Below are positions 25,358-33,861 of a stretch of DNA of 64,000 nt, one piece after another (the stretch's first letter is position 1; every line of letters starts with the position of its first letter). Below the pieces are notes generated by a model. It was not told where the DNA came from. It was given only the letters and a program-made list of their open reading frames with translations, and ran no database searches. This stretch comes from Deinococcus sp. JMULE3 (GTDB lineage Bacteria; Deinococcota; Deinococci; Deinococcales; Deinococcaceae). Made by a program: the position numbers and the translations under genes. The stretch is taken from positions 8,001-72,000 of the forward strand of contig NZ_SGWE01000005.1 of the NCBI RefSeq assembly GCF_013337115.1, written 5' to 3'.

Positions 25358-25946
25358 CATCACCTGAATCCCGTGTGACCCTGCACGGGTCCCGGTGTGT
25401 GGGTGGCCTGCAGAGGGGCGGCGTTGCCCTTCCTGAACCGAGCAGCGTGAGGACCTGCCGACAAATGCGGTTGGACGTGGAGTTGAGGGGCGTGCTGTTG
25501 GCCCTTCCATGAAGCTGGAGACCGCTGTGACGCTCTGCGGGCTGTGTGGTCTGGTTGGGGCTCCGAGTCAGGCCGCGTGGTGTTGCGGGGGCGGGGGCGC
25601 GGTCCGGGGGCGGGTGTTGACACTGCCTGGGGGGCGCCGTAAGGTGTGGTTAATCGTTAACCCAACTGATGGGTGCCCCCTGGCATCCACCGCGTCCGCT
25701 CCTGCCCCGCAGGATCTTTTGCGGTTCACGCCTCGCGTGACGGTCCGCTCGCTGCTGCCCCCGGTCACGGTCTTCTCGCCCACCATGGCTTCCCACCCAC
25801 TGCCCTGCTCCGTGAACGGCCAGCCCCGCGCCGCTCACTGTCTCCGCTCGTTGCCCCGCGTGTTGCCCCTGCTCCTGACTGCGCCTGGAGGACGCCCGCA
25901 TCAGACCGCCCGGCCCGCTTCCCGCCCCTCGTCCCTGGAGGTTCCC
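25358..25946. other. Intergenic region and long leader of the TRAP transporter operon
   Basis: 589 bp. The promoter and a GGTTAA-TCG-TTAACC dyad lie at 25617-25662, leaving a leader of about 295 nt before the dctP start. A frame runs through this leader, but its codon choice does not look coding. Before the promoter I see nothing assignable. Confidence 0.5.
25617..25662 (+). promoter_or_regulatory. TRAP operon promoter with overlapping dyad operator
   Basis: TTGACA (25617-25622), 17-bp spacer, TAAGGT (25640-25645), then the inverted repeat GGTTAA-TCG-TTAACC (25648-25662) across the expected transcription start. The dyad position fits repression; LacI-, GntR- or IclR-type regulators are possible binders. 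Confidence 0.65.
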
Positions 25947-27041
25947 ATGGCCCGCATGCCCAAAGTCCGTTCCGCCCCTCACGTCCCGGTGTCCGGTGCC
26001 CCTGCTGCCGGTATCCCAGCTGGCAGTGCCCCTGATCCCGGCGCCCCGGTGCCCCGTCACGCCGTGTCGGCGCGCGTGACGCGGGCGGCCCTGCTGGCCC
26101 TGCTGACGCTGCCCGTCCAGGCGCACGCGCAGGCGAAGATCACGTTGCGGGCCGCCGACATCCAGCCCGAGACCTACCCCACGGTGGTGGGCCTGAAAGC
26201 CATGGCGGACTACCTGAAAAAGGCCAGCAACGGCCGCATCGAGCTGCAGGTGTTCTCGGGCGGGCAGCTGGGCGACGAGCGTTCCACCATCGAACAGACC
26301 AAACTGGGCGTGCTGGACATGGTGCGCGTGTCCTCCGCGCCGGTCGCGCAGGCCTACCCGCCGATGGGCGTGTACAGTTTGCCGTTCCTGTTCCGCGATT
26401 CCACGCACCAGTGGAACGTCCTGAACGGCGCGGTCGGCAAGGAACTGCTGGCCGGGCTGGAAGGCGCGGGCTTCATCGGACTGGCGTACTACGATTCGGG
26501 CACGCGGTCGTTCTACACGACGAAAAAACCCATCCGCACGCCCGCCGACCTCAGGGGGCTGCGCATCCGCACGCAGCAGAACGAGGTCGTGCTGGACATG
26601 ATGTCCGCCCTGCAGGCCCGCCCGGTCCCGCTCTCGATGGGCGAGGTGTACTCCAGCCTTCAGACGAGCGCCATCGACGGCGCCGAGAACAACTACCCGT
26701 CGTACGGGCCGTCCGGCGCGCGGCACTTCGAGGTGGCCCGCTACTACTCGCTGACCGAGCACAACTCGGTCCCCGAGGTCGTCATGATGAGCAAGGTCCG
26801 CTGGGACAAACTCAGTCCCGCCGATCAGCGCCTGATCCGCGTGGCCGCCGCGCAGAGCGTCGCGGTGGAACGCAAGGCCTGGAACGCCCTGACCGCCGAG
26901 AGCCGCGCCGCCATCCAGAAGGCCGGTGTGACCATCACCAAGGTTGACCGCAGCGCGTTCCAGAAGGCCATGGCGCCGGTGTACGAGAAGTACCGCAAGG
27001 TGTACGGCACCCTGATCGAACGCATTCAGGACGTGCGCTGA
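25947..27041 (+). CDS. dctP: TRAP transporter solute-binding protein (DctP family)
   Basis: 364 aa periplasmic receptor of a tripartite ATP-independent transporter for organic acids. ATG 25947 follows a CTGGAGG site. The N-terminus is an unusually long, polar extension (~40 residues) before the hydrophobic core ALLALLTLPVQAHAQA of the signal peptide. DctP features: ELQVFSGGQLGDERSTIEQ, YYDSGTRSFYTTKKPI, DLRGLRIRTQQNEV with the carboxylate-binding Arg, MGEVYSSLQTSAIDGAENN. It ends 2 bp before the dctQM fusion gene. The C4-dicarboxylate name is by family; the ligand is not known. Confidence 0.92.
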   Translation: MARMPKVRSAPHVPVSGAPAAGIPAGSAPDPGAPVPRHAVSARVTRAALLALLTLPVQAHAQAKITLRAADIQPETYPTVVGLKAMADYLKKASNGRIELQVFSGGQLGDERSTIEQTKLGVLDMVRVSSAPVAQAYPPMGVYSLPFLFRDSTHQWNVLNGAVGKELLAGLEGAGFIGLAYYDSGTRSFYTTKKPIRTPADLRGLRIRTQQNEVVLDMMSALQARPVPLSMGEVYSSLQTSAIDGAENNYPSYGPSGARHFEVARYYSLTEHNSVPEVVMMSKVRWDKLSPADQRLIRVAAAQSVAVERKAWNALTAESRAAIQKAGVTITKVDRSAFQKAMAPVYEKYRKVYGTLIERIQDVR

Positions 27042-27043
27042 GC

Positions 27044-28954
27044 ATGGACAACCCGGCGCTGGAACCTCCGGTACGGGCCGCTGCAGCCCAACCGCGCGCA
27101 GGGCTGCAGCGGGCCGAGCAGGCCTTCGCGCAGGGCCTGAGCGTCCTGACCGGGGCGCTGCTGGTGGCGATCGTGATGATCATCTCCTGGCAGGTCGTCG
27201 CGCGCTACGTTCCAGGCCTGAGCAGCCCGCACTGGACCGAGGAACTCAGCCTGACGCTGCTGGTGTGGCTGGGCCTGATCGCCACGGCGCTCGGCATCCG
27301 CAACCATGACACCCTGCGCGTGTCGCTGCTGGTCGAGCGGCTGCCCGCCCCGGCGCAGGCGGCGCTGCACCGGCTGGTGTGGCTGATCGTGGCGGCGTTC
27401 GGGCTGTACCTGCTGCGCTACGGCTGGGAACTGTCGCGCAGCACCATGGCGCAGTTCTTTCCGACGCTGCGCCTGCCGGTCGGCTGGATGTACCTGGCCC
27501 TGCCGGCCGGCGGCGCGCTGATCGCCGCGTACGCGGCCCGCAACGTGCTGGGCGCGTTCACGCCCGCCCCGCCCGGCCCGCAGGCGCGGCGCGTGGCGCT
27601 GGTGTGCGCGCTGGCCTGCGCGCTGCTGATGCTCGCGGCGCTGCTGAACCCGGCGGCGCTGCTCGGCCCGGCCGGGCTGCTGGTCGGCACGTTCTTCGTG
27701 CTGCTGGCGGCCGGAACGCCGGTGGGCGTGGCGGTGGGCATGGCGACGCTGGTGTCGGTCGCGCGGTTCGGGATGCCGGAACTGATCGTGGCGCAGCGCA
27801 TGGCGAACGGCGTGACGTCCACGCCGCTGCTGGCCATTCCGTTCTTCATCCTGGTGGGGCAGATCATGTCCGAGGGCGGCATCGCGCGGCGCCTCGTGGA
27901 CCTGGCGCGCGTGCTGGTCGGCCCCTGGAAGGGCGGACTGGCGATGGTGAACGTGCTGGACTCCATGCTGATGGGCGGCGTGTCCGGGTCGGCCGTGGCG
28001 GACGTGAGCGCCACGGGCGGCGTGATCATTCCCATGATGGTGAAAAAAGGCTACGACCGGGATTTCGCGACCGCCATCACGGTCGCCAGTTCGGTGCAGG
28101 GCGTGATCATTCCGCCCAGTCACAACATGGTGATCTACAGCCTCGCGGCGGGCGGCGTGTCGATCGGGACGATGTTCCTGGCGGGGTACCTGCCGGGCAT
28201 CCTGACCGGCGTGGCGCTGATGATCAGCGCGTACGTCCTGTCGGTGCGCCGCAACTACCCGACCGAGCCGCGCCCGCCGCTGCGGGAGAGCCTGCGGATC
28301 GTGGGCGGCGCCGTGCCCAGCCTGCTGGTGGGCCTGATCGTGGTGGGCGGCATCGTGTTCGGGTGGTTCACGGCCACCGAATCCGCCGCGATCGGTGTGC
28401 TGGCGGCGCTGCTGGTCAGCACGGTGTTCTACCGCGAACTGACCTGGGCCAGCCTGTGGCGTTCGGTGCAGGCGTCCGTGGCGACGGTGGGCATGGTGAT
28501 GTTCATCATCGCGACCGCCAGCGCGTTCAGCTGGATGATGGCGCTGCTGCGCGTTCCGGCGGACCTGTCGGCGTTGATCCTGGGCGTCAGTGACAACCCG
28601 CTGGTGGTGCTGCTGCTGCTGAACCTGCTGATGCTGGTGCTGGGCATGTTCATGGACATGGGGCCGCTGATCGTGATCCTGACGCCCGTGCTGCTGCCCA
28701 TCGTGACGGCCGAGCCGATCGGGATGAGCGCCGTGCAGTTCGGGATCGTGATGATGCTGAACCTGGGCCTGGGCCTGACGACCCCGCCGGTGGGAACGGC
28801 GCTGTTCGTGGGCTGCGGGGTAGGGCAGACGACCATGGAGCGGGTGTCGCGGGCGATGCTGTACTTCTGGCCGCCGATGTTCGTGGCGCTGCTGCTGGTC
28901 ACGTACTTCCCGTGGTTCGTGGAGTTCATTCCGAACCTCATGCAGGGCCGCTGA
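27044..28954 (+). CDS. dctQM: TRAP transporter permease, DctQ-DctM fusion
   Basis: 636 aa membrane protein. Residues about 30-180 are the small DctQ subunit with four membrane segments (LLVAIVMIISWQVVARY, TLLVWLGLIATALGIRNHDTL). From about 195 the large DctM subunit follows, with 12 or so segments and the motifs LLAIPFFILVGQIM, VSGSAVADVSATGGVIIPMM and LGLGLTTPPVGTALFVGCG. Natural fusions of DctQ and DctM are known. It forms a sodium-driven uptake system with the DctP protein encoded 2 bp upstream. Confidence 0.93.
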   Translation: MDNPALEPPVRAAAAQPRAGLQRAEQAFAQGLSVLTGALLVAIVMIISWQVVARYVPGLSSPHWTEELSLTLLVWLGLIATALGIRNHDTLRVSLLVERLPAPAQAALHRLVWLIVAAFGLYLLRYGWELSRSTMAQFFPTLRLPVGWMYLALPAGGALIAAYAARNVLGAFTPAPPGPQARRVALVCALACALLMLAALLNPAALLGPAGLLVGTFFVLLAAGTPVGVAVGMATLVSVARFGMPELIVAQRMANGVTSTPLLAIPFFILVGQIMSEGGIARRLVDLARVLVGPWKGGLAMVNVLDSMLMGGVSGSAVADVSATGGVIIPMMVKKGYDRDFATAITVASSVQGVIIPPSHNMVIYSLAAGGVSIGTMFLAGYLPGILTGVALMISAYVLSVRRNYPTEPRPPLRESLRIVGGAVPSLLVGLIVVGGIVFGWFTATESAAIGVLAALLVSTVFYRELTWASLWRSVQASVATVGMVMFIIATASAFSWMMALLRVPADLSALILGVSDNPLVVLLLLNLLMLVLGMFMDMGPLIVILTPVLLPIVTAEPIGMSAVQFGIVMMLNLGLGLTTPPVGTALFVGCGVGQTTMERVSRAMLYFWPPMFVALLLVTYFPWFVEFIPNLMQGR

Positions 28955-29004
28955 GGTGGGGGGTGGCGCAGGCACAGGATCTCGGCGGCCTATCCACGCC
29001 GCCC

Positions 29005-29069
29005 GCCCAATCTCGCTGCCCAATCTCGCTGCCCAACCCCGCTGCCCAACCTTGCCGCCCACACACGCC
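29005..29069. repeat. Five tandem 13-bp units
   Basis: GCCCAATCTCGCT occurs twice in a row, followed by three diverged units (GCCCAACCCCGCT, GCCCAACCTTGCC, GCCCACACACGCC). It lies in the 233-bp gap between the TRAP permease and acetyltransferase genes. No function is evident. Confidence 0.75.
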
Positions 29070-29187
29070 GGCGGGGGTGTCCGGCCGGACCAGCCGCCGC
29101 GCGACCCGAACCCGAAGCGACTCGCCCCCCTCGAGGTGACTCCATGACCCGCCCGTACCCTGACTGCCCACCCGCAGGCCGCTCCCG

Positions 29188-29871
29188 GTGACGGCCGTCC
29201 AGAACTTCGCAGCGCCGTCGGAACGCCAGCCGTCGGCGGACCTGCCGCACTTCTTCGATTACTGCCCGTGGCGGTTCCGGGCCTGGGCCACCGACGCCGA
29301 GCGGGCCGCGCAGGCCGCCCACCAGGCGACCCTGACCGGCAGCGGCGCCCGCATCGGCCCGGACTGTTTCGTGTCGCCGCTGGCCGGGGTGTACCCGCGC
29401 GCGCTGGTGCTGGGCGCGCGGTCGTACGTCGCCGCGTACGCCTACGTGACCGACGAGGTCACGACCGGCGACGACTGCACCCTGAACCCCTACGCGGTCG
29501 TGCGCGGCCGGGTCCGGATGGGCAGCGGCGTGCGGATCGGCGCGCACGCCTCGATCATCGGGTTCAACCACGGGTTCGCGGACCCGCATACCCCGGTGTT
29601 CCAGCAGGCCGAAACGGTGCGCGGCATCGAGATCGGGGACGACGTGTGGATCGGTTCGAGCGTCACGATCCTCGACGGCGTGCGCGTCGGCAGTCACACC
29701 ATCCTCGCGGCGGGCGCCGTCGTCACGCGTGACGTGCCGGACTACGCCGTGGTGGGCGGCAGCCCGGCGCGCATCCTGAAGAGTCGCCTGGGCGAACCCA
29801 CCCCCGACAGTCCGCCAGCCAGCGCCCCGCCCGCGCGGCCCCCTCCGCCGCGCCGGACCCGCACGACCTGA
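29188..29871 (+). CDS. Left-handed beta-helix acyltransferase (carbonic anhydrase/acetyltransferase-like)
   Basis: 227 aa from GTG 29188. The centre consists of hexapeptide repeats ([93 protein letters not shown]) as in sugar O-acetyltransferases; the His in GFNHGF corresponds to the catalytic His. The last ~25 residues are Pro-rich and may be disordered. It is followed directly by an unknown gene and preceded by the TRAP genes. A role in acetylating a sugar or similar acceptor is likely, but the acceptor is not known. Confidence 0.85.
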   Translation: MTAVQNFAAPSERQPSADLPHFFDYCPWRFRAWATDAERAAQAAHQATLTGSGARIGPDCFVSPLAGVYPRALVLGARSYVAAYAYVTDEVTTGDDCTLNPYAVVRGRVRMGSGVRIGAHASIIGFNHGFADPHTPVFQQAETVRGIEIGDDVWIGSSVTILDGVRVGSHTILAAGAVVTRDVPDYAVVGGSPARILKSRLGEPTPDSPPASAPPARPPPPRRTRTT

Positions 29872-29900
29872 ACGCCCTGCTCTCGGCGTTCGGGGCGCGG

Positions 29901-31001
29901 GTGGCCGCCCAGTGGCCGGACGTGCTGCGCACCTGCGCTAACACCGACCTCCACGCGGGGGGCCCCACCTACCTCCCGCAGCCCGGACGGTCCCCCTCTG
30001 TGCGCGCCACCTGCGACGCCATCGAGATCGCCGCCATGTTCGGCGCGCTGCCGGAACTGCGCGGCCGCGAGGACTTCGCCGCGCAACTCCACTCGTACCA
30101 GGACCCGCACACCGGCCTGTACCCGGACCCCTGGCACCCACCGGCCGCCGGGGACAACCCCTGGTACCTGACCGACCACCTCTCCCGCTACCACCTGCTG
30201 GCCGTCGGCTACGCCCTGGAACTGCTGGGCGAGGCGCCGCGCCATCCTGTCCACGCGGTCGCCCGGCTGGACGCCGCTGCCCTGACCGGCCTGCTGGAGG
30301 GCCTGCCCTGGACCGAACGGGCCTGGAGTGCCGGCGACTGGATCGACGGGTACGGCACCGGCCTGTACCTGAACGCCCGCAACTTTGCCGGGCACGCCGC
30401 GCCGGGCGCCGCCGAGGCGCTGCACGGCTGGCTCCTGTCACGCGCCGATCCGGCCAGTGGCCTGTGGGGCACTCCGGGCGCGCAGGACGGCTGGCTGCAA
30501 CCCGTCAACGGCTTCTACCGCCTGACGCGCGGCACCTTCGCGCAGTTCGGACTGCCCGTCCCGTACCCGGACGCCGCGACCGACACGCTGCTGCGCCACG
30601 CCCGCGACACGCGTTTCTTCAGCGACGCGCGCGGCAACGCCTGCAACGTCCTGGACGTCATTCACCCGCTGTGGCTGTGCGGCCGCCAGACGACCCACCG
30701 CGCCGACGACGTGCAGGCCTGGGCGCAGGCGCAGCTGCGGCGCATCCTGCCCCGCTGGGTGGACGGGCGCGGCTTCGCCTTCGAACTGCCCGCCCAGCCC
30801 GGCGCTGCCCTCGCCTCGCAGCCGGGACTGCAGGGCACCGAGATGTGGCTGTCCACCGTGTACCTGCTGGCCGAGGTGCTGGGCCGCAGCGAGCACCTCG
30901 GCTATCGCCCACGCGGCGTGCACCGCCTGGAACCCGCCCTGACCTTCCCGCGCGCCGGGGCCAGCCCCACCCGCCTGCCCGTCACGTCTCCCGGCGCCTG
31001 A
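29901..31001 (+). CDS. Unknown protein, alpha/alpha-barrel-like, linked to the acetyltransferase
   Basis: 366 aa from GTG 29901, though similarity of composition upstream ([12 protein letters not shown]) suggests the true N-terminus is 5-15 residues earlier and close to the acyltransferase stop. It is rich in aromatic residues and repeated motifs of the kind found in six-hairpin or terpenoid-cyclase-like barrels (DPHTGLYPDPWHPP, DPASGLWGTPGAQDGWLQP, GTEMWLSTVYLLAEVLG). Acidic-aromatic repeats suggest carbohydrate or prenyl-like substrates; I cannot assign a family. It probably acts with the acyltransferase encoded next to it. Confidence 0.65.
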   Translation: MAAQWPDVLRTCANTDLHAGGPTYLPQPGRSPSVRATCDAIEIAAMFGALPELRGREDFAAQLHSYQDPHTGLYPDPWHPPAAGDNPWYLTDHLSRYHLLAVGYALELLGEAPRHPVHAVARLDAAALTGLLEGLPWTERAWSAGDWIDGYGTGLYLNARNFAGHAAPGAAEALHGWLLSRADPASGLWGTPGAQDGWLQPVNGFYRLTRGTFAQFGLPVPYPDAATDTLLRHARDTRFFSDARGNACNVLDVIHPLWLCGRQTTHRADDVQAWAQAQLRRILPRWVDGRGFAFELPAQPGAALASQPGLQGTEMWLSTVYLLAEVLGRSEHLGYRPRGVHRLEPALTFPRAGASPTRLPVTSPGA

Positions 31002-31075
31002 TCCGGCGGGCAGGGGGCATGAGGAGCCACGGCTCGGCGTCATCCGGCGTCCCCCTCGGGTGACCGGGCGGTCCG

Positions 31076-31960
31076 TTACTCCGGTTGATCCGTGCCCGTC
31101 TGCTCTCCCACTGACTGCGCGAGGGCCACGACCCGCTCGTAATGGCTCGTGCTGATGTACCCGAGGTGCGTGGCGCTGCGGGCGTGGTCGCGCAGCGCGG
31201 CGCGGCGGATCAGGCCGGGCGGGATGAACGGCAGTTCGGCGTCGCGCGTGACGTGCAGGATCCGCAGGCGCAGGGCGTCCTGCGTGTCGTACGGGAACAT
31301 GCGCCTGGGCGCGACCTGATCCAGGGTGTCCTCGAACAGCGGGTCGTATCCGGCGCGGTGGTGCAGGCGTTGCAGGGCGGCTCCCGCCTCGGGTGTGAGG
31401 GGACTGAGCGCGTTGTTGCGCAGCAGTGTCCGCGCGTGGGGGTCGAACGCTGCCCAGGTGAGGCGCAGCAGGGTCGTGATGGGCAGCGCGTGATGCCACA
31501 GCAGCAGCAGCGCCGCCTGGAGGTTCGGGTCGGTCCGCGCGGCGTGCACGAGCGTTTCGAGGGTCTCGCGCGTGGGCAGGGGGTCGCTGCGCCGCTCGAC
31601 TTCGGGTGCGTGGAAGTCCAGCAGGGGGTCGCCGGTGATGATGCCCAGGCCCCGCAGGGCGCGGTACAGGGCGCGCAGGGCGATGACGCGGCTGGTGCGG
31701 GTGTTGGGGCGGGCGGGGGTGCCGTCGGCGTTCGTGAGGAGCGTTTCGCTCAGCCACGCGTGGAAGTCCGGTGGGGGGCGCAGCAGGCTGACGTAGTCGC
31801 GTTGCGCGGCGGTGACGATCGGGCGGAGGTTGCTGATCAGTTGTGCGGGGCGTCCGCGGATGCGGTCCTGGGCGTGCAGGGTGGTGATGAGCGTGTCGAG
31901 GTCGCCGGTGTGCAGCGCGTGCGTGAGGACCCGCGCCTGATCGTCCGCTGGATGCACCAT
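31076..31960 (-). CDS. Degenerate tyrosine-recombinase-like protein
   Basis: 294 aa. The N-terminal half looks like a SAM-like core-binding domain (TRTSRVIALRALYRALRGLGII). The C-terminal half recalls the catalytic domain of phage integrases: LLLLWHHALPITTLLRLTWAAFDP aligns with the Arg-I region, and ALRDHARSATHLGYISTSHYERV with the His-x-x-Arg...His/Tyr region. The Arg, His and Tyr boxes are imperfect, so it is probably not an active recombinase. The -10 box TATGCT six bases before the ATG indicates a leaderless message. It is divergent from a TPR regulator gene, with a 16-bp palindrome between them. Confidence 0.55.
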   Translation of the reverse strand: MVHPADDQARVLTHALHTGDLDTLITTLHAQDRIRGRPAQLISNLRPIVTAAQRDYVSLLRPPPDFHAWLSETLLTNADGTPARPNTRTSRVIALRALYRALRGLGIITGDPLLDFHAPEVERRSDPLPTRETLETLVHAARTDPNLQAALLLLWHHALPITTLLRLTWAAFDPHARTLLRNNALSPLTPEAGAALQRLHHRAGYDPLFEDTLDQVAPRRMFPYDTQDALRLRILHVTRDAELPFIPPGLIRRAALRDHARSATHLGYISTSHYERVVALAQSVGEQTGTDQPE

Positions 31961-32427
31961 GTGCAGAGCATACCGGATGTATTCAGGGAAGGGATATGAC
32001 TTGACGGGCGGGCGGCCCTATGTGCGGCGCTACCCGTCGCTCCTACCGGTATCCATACCGCAGACGGGATCGGCGGCCCCGCGTGCTGATGCATCAGCAG
32101 AGGTTTCGGAACGACGTTGGACCGGGTCGACCAGGATGCCACTACCGCTCCAGCCGACGCGTCAGCACGCGGGGCTGGTTGTCTGTTACGTACAGCCTGC
32201 GTCGAATCGGTCATCCGGTTCGCTCAGGCTCAAGCTGGCGCCTGCCGGAAACGAGCTCGGCGAGGCGGGTGATGACGCTGGGGCGGGTGCACGCCCGTTA
32301 TTCATATCTGCAATCAATATACACCACTCACTCGAAACCCCTCCGCCAGCCCACTCCATACCGCACCGGGGGGGATACACCCCCCAACGCACCACACCTG
32401 AGGACTCACGCTGCGCCCCGCCCACCT
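31961..32427. other. Divergent intergenic region with a 16-bp palindrome
   Basis: 467 bp between the recombinase-like gene (minus) and a TPR regulator gene (plus). It holds the dyad at 32084-32099 and shows patches of lower GC around 32290-32340. No gene is supported. Confidence 0.5.
32084..32099. promoter_or_regulatory. Perfect 16-bp palindrome in a divergent promoter region
   Basis: TGCTGATGCATCAGCA is fully self-complementary. Its position between two divergent genes, one of them a putative regulator, suggests an operator. Confidence 0.5.
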
Positions 32428-33759
32428 ATGGTGACCCCCGTGCCCGACCCGTTCGCACCACTCCAGCAGGCCCACACCCACTGGGCCGACAGCCAGGTGA
32501 GCGCCGCGCTACAGGTCCTCGACGAATGCCGGGAACAGTCCACACCCACCTACTGGGGTGAATGGCACCGCCTGCGCGGCCTGTGCCTGCAGTCCCTCGG
32601 CGACTACCCGGCCGCCGAAACCTCCTTCAGGACCGGCCTCACCACCAGCAGCCTCAGCCAGCGCGGCCGCCTGCACCTCTCCTACGCCGCCCTGCTCGAA
32701 TACCGCCGCAGACCCGAAGAGGCCCTCGAACACCACTTCACGGCCGAACACCTCACCCGCAAGACACGCGACGCGGAATCCCACGTGACCGGCACCTACA
32801 ACCTCAGTTCCGTCCTCCTGCAACTGGGACGCTTCACCGAGGCCGGACAGACCCTCGACGCCGCCCTGACCACCACCGGCAGCGGGTCCGCACGCAGCCT
32901 GCTGCACGCCGGACGCAGCGTCGTCGCCCTCACCGCCGGGCAGACCGACCTCGCCACGCAACGCGCGCGACTCGCGCGGCACACGGCCACGCAACCCGTC
33001 TACGCCCTGCGCGCCCAGCAGATCCTCACCACCACCCTGACCGTCACGGGCCACCCGGATGCCCACGCGGCCCTGCGTGACCTGTGGGCGCTGCCCATCA
33101 CGCGCGCGGATCCCGCCGCGCGCGCGGCCGCCGAGATCCTGCAGGGCATCCTCGACGAGAATCCCGACCACCTGAGTCAGGACCGCCCGGCCGCGCACCC
33201 GGCCTGGCAGGCGCGGGCCCTGCTGCACCGGACCCGCTGGACCGACGCCGCCCAGGCCGCCACGCTCGCCCAGGCCGCACACCACCTGCAGCAGCGGCAC
33301 GAGGAAGCCCTGTTCCACCTCAGCCATCCGGACGTCCACGCGGCGCTCGTCACGGCCGGCGTTCCCCTGCGCGGGGCCGGGCCGAGACAGACGACGACCG
33401 TCACCGTCACCATCCGCGGTGAGCTGCGCCTCGCCATCAACGGCGTCCCCATCAACACGCGCCTGACCGCCCCGACCGCCGCGCTCCTCGCGGCCCTCAT
33501 CAGTGACAGTCCGCAGACCACCTCGGCACTCTGCCACGACGTCCTGGCCACCACGGACTCCCAGGCGCCCGCCCGCGCCGCCGAACGCGTCCGCCTGCTG
33601 ATCGGCGACCGGGCCGCCATCACCCTGACCGGAACAGGCGACGCGGCCCGCTGGACACTCCACCCGCACTACACCTGGGAGATCAGCCAGAACCGGGGAC
33701 AACCCCTCGGTGGACTTCCCTCACCCTACACGCAACGCCTCGAACTGACGGGGACGTGA
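32428..33759 (+). CDS. TPR-repeat protein with C-terminal DNA-binding-like domain (putative regulator)
   Basis: 443 aa from ATG 32428 (a GTG at 32440 is equally possible, preceded seven bases earlier by TATGGT). Residues 5-260 are TPR-like helical repeats (LRGLCLQSLGDYPAAETSFRTG, NLSSVLLQLGRFTEAGQTLD). The last ~110 residues (VTIRGELRLAINGVPINTRL...APTAALLAALISD...ARAAERVRLLIGD) follow the same plan as the winged-helix tails of the proteins at 6978 and 38451. It would be a regulator of the same family. Its partner signal is unknown. Confidence 0.7.
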   Translation: MVTPVPDPFAPLQQAHTHWADSQVSAALQVLDECREQSTPTYWGEWHRLRGLCLQSLGDYPAAETSFRTGLTTSSLSQRGRLHLSYAALLEYRRRPEEALEHHFTAEHLTRKTRDAESHVTGTYNLSSVLLQLGRFTEAGQTLDAALTTTGSGSARSLLHAGRSVVALTAGQTDLATQRARLARHTATQPVYALRAQQILTTTLTVTGHPDAHAALRDLWALPITRADPAARAAAEILQGILDENPDHLSQDRPAAHPAWQARALLHRTRWTDAAQAATLAQAAHHLQQRHEEALFHLSHPDVHAALVTAGVPLRGAGPRQTTTVTVTIRGELRLAINGVPINTRLTAPTAALLAALISDSPQTTSALCHDVLATTDSQAPARAAERVRLLIGDRAAITLTGTGDAARWTLHPHYTWEISQNRGQPLGGLPSPYTQRLELTGT

Positions 33760-33861
33760 CGCGGCGCCATTCACCTTGATTCGCATTCACCGTGACTCGC
33801 AGCCGCTCCCCGGTGCAGCGGCGAGGGCACGCCGTTTCCGACGTGGACGCCCCTGCGCTGT

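Noticed and set aside
27026..29062. 678-codon minus-strand open frame
   Set aside because: Complement of the TRAP permease gene; extreme His/Gln/Arg content is typical of an antisense frame.
29005..29069. Tandem 13-bp units as a CRISPR-like array
   Set aside because: Units are contiguous without spacers and too short.
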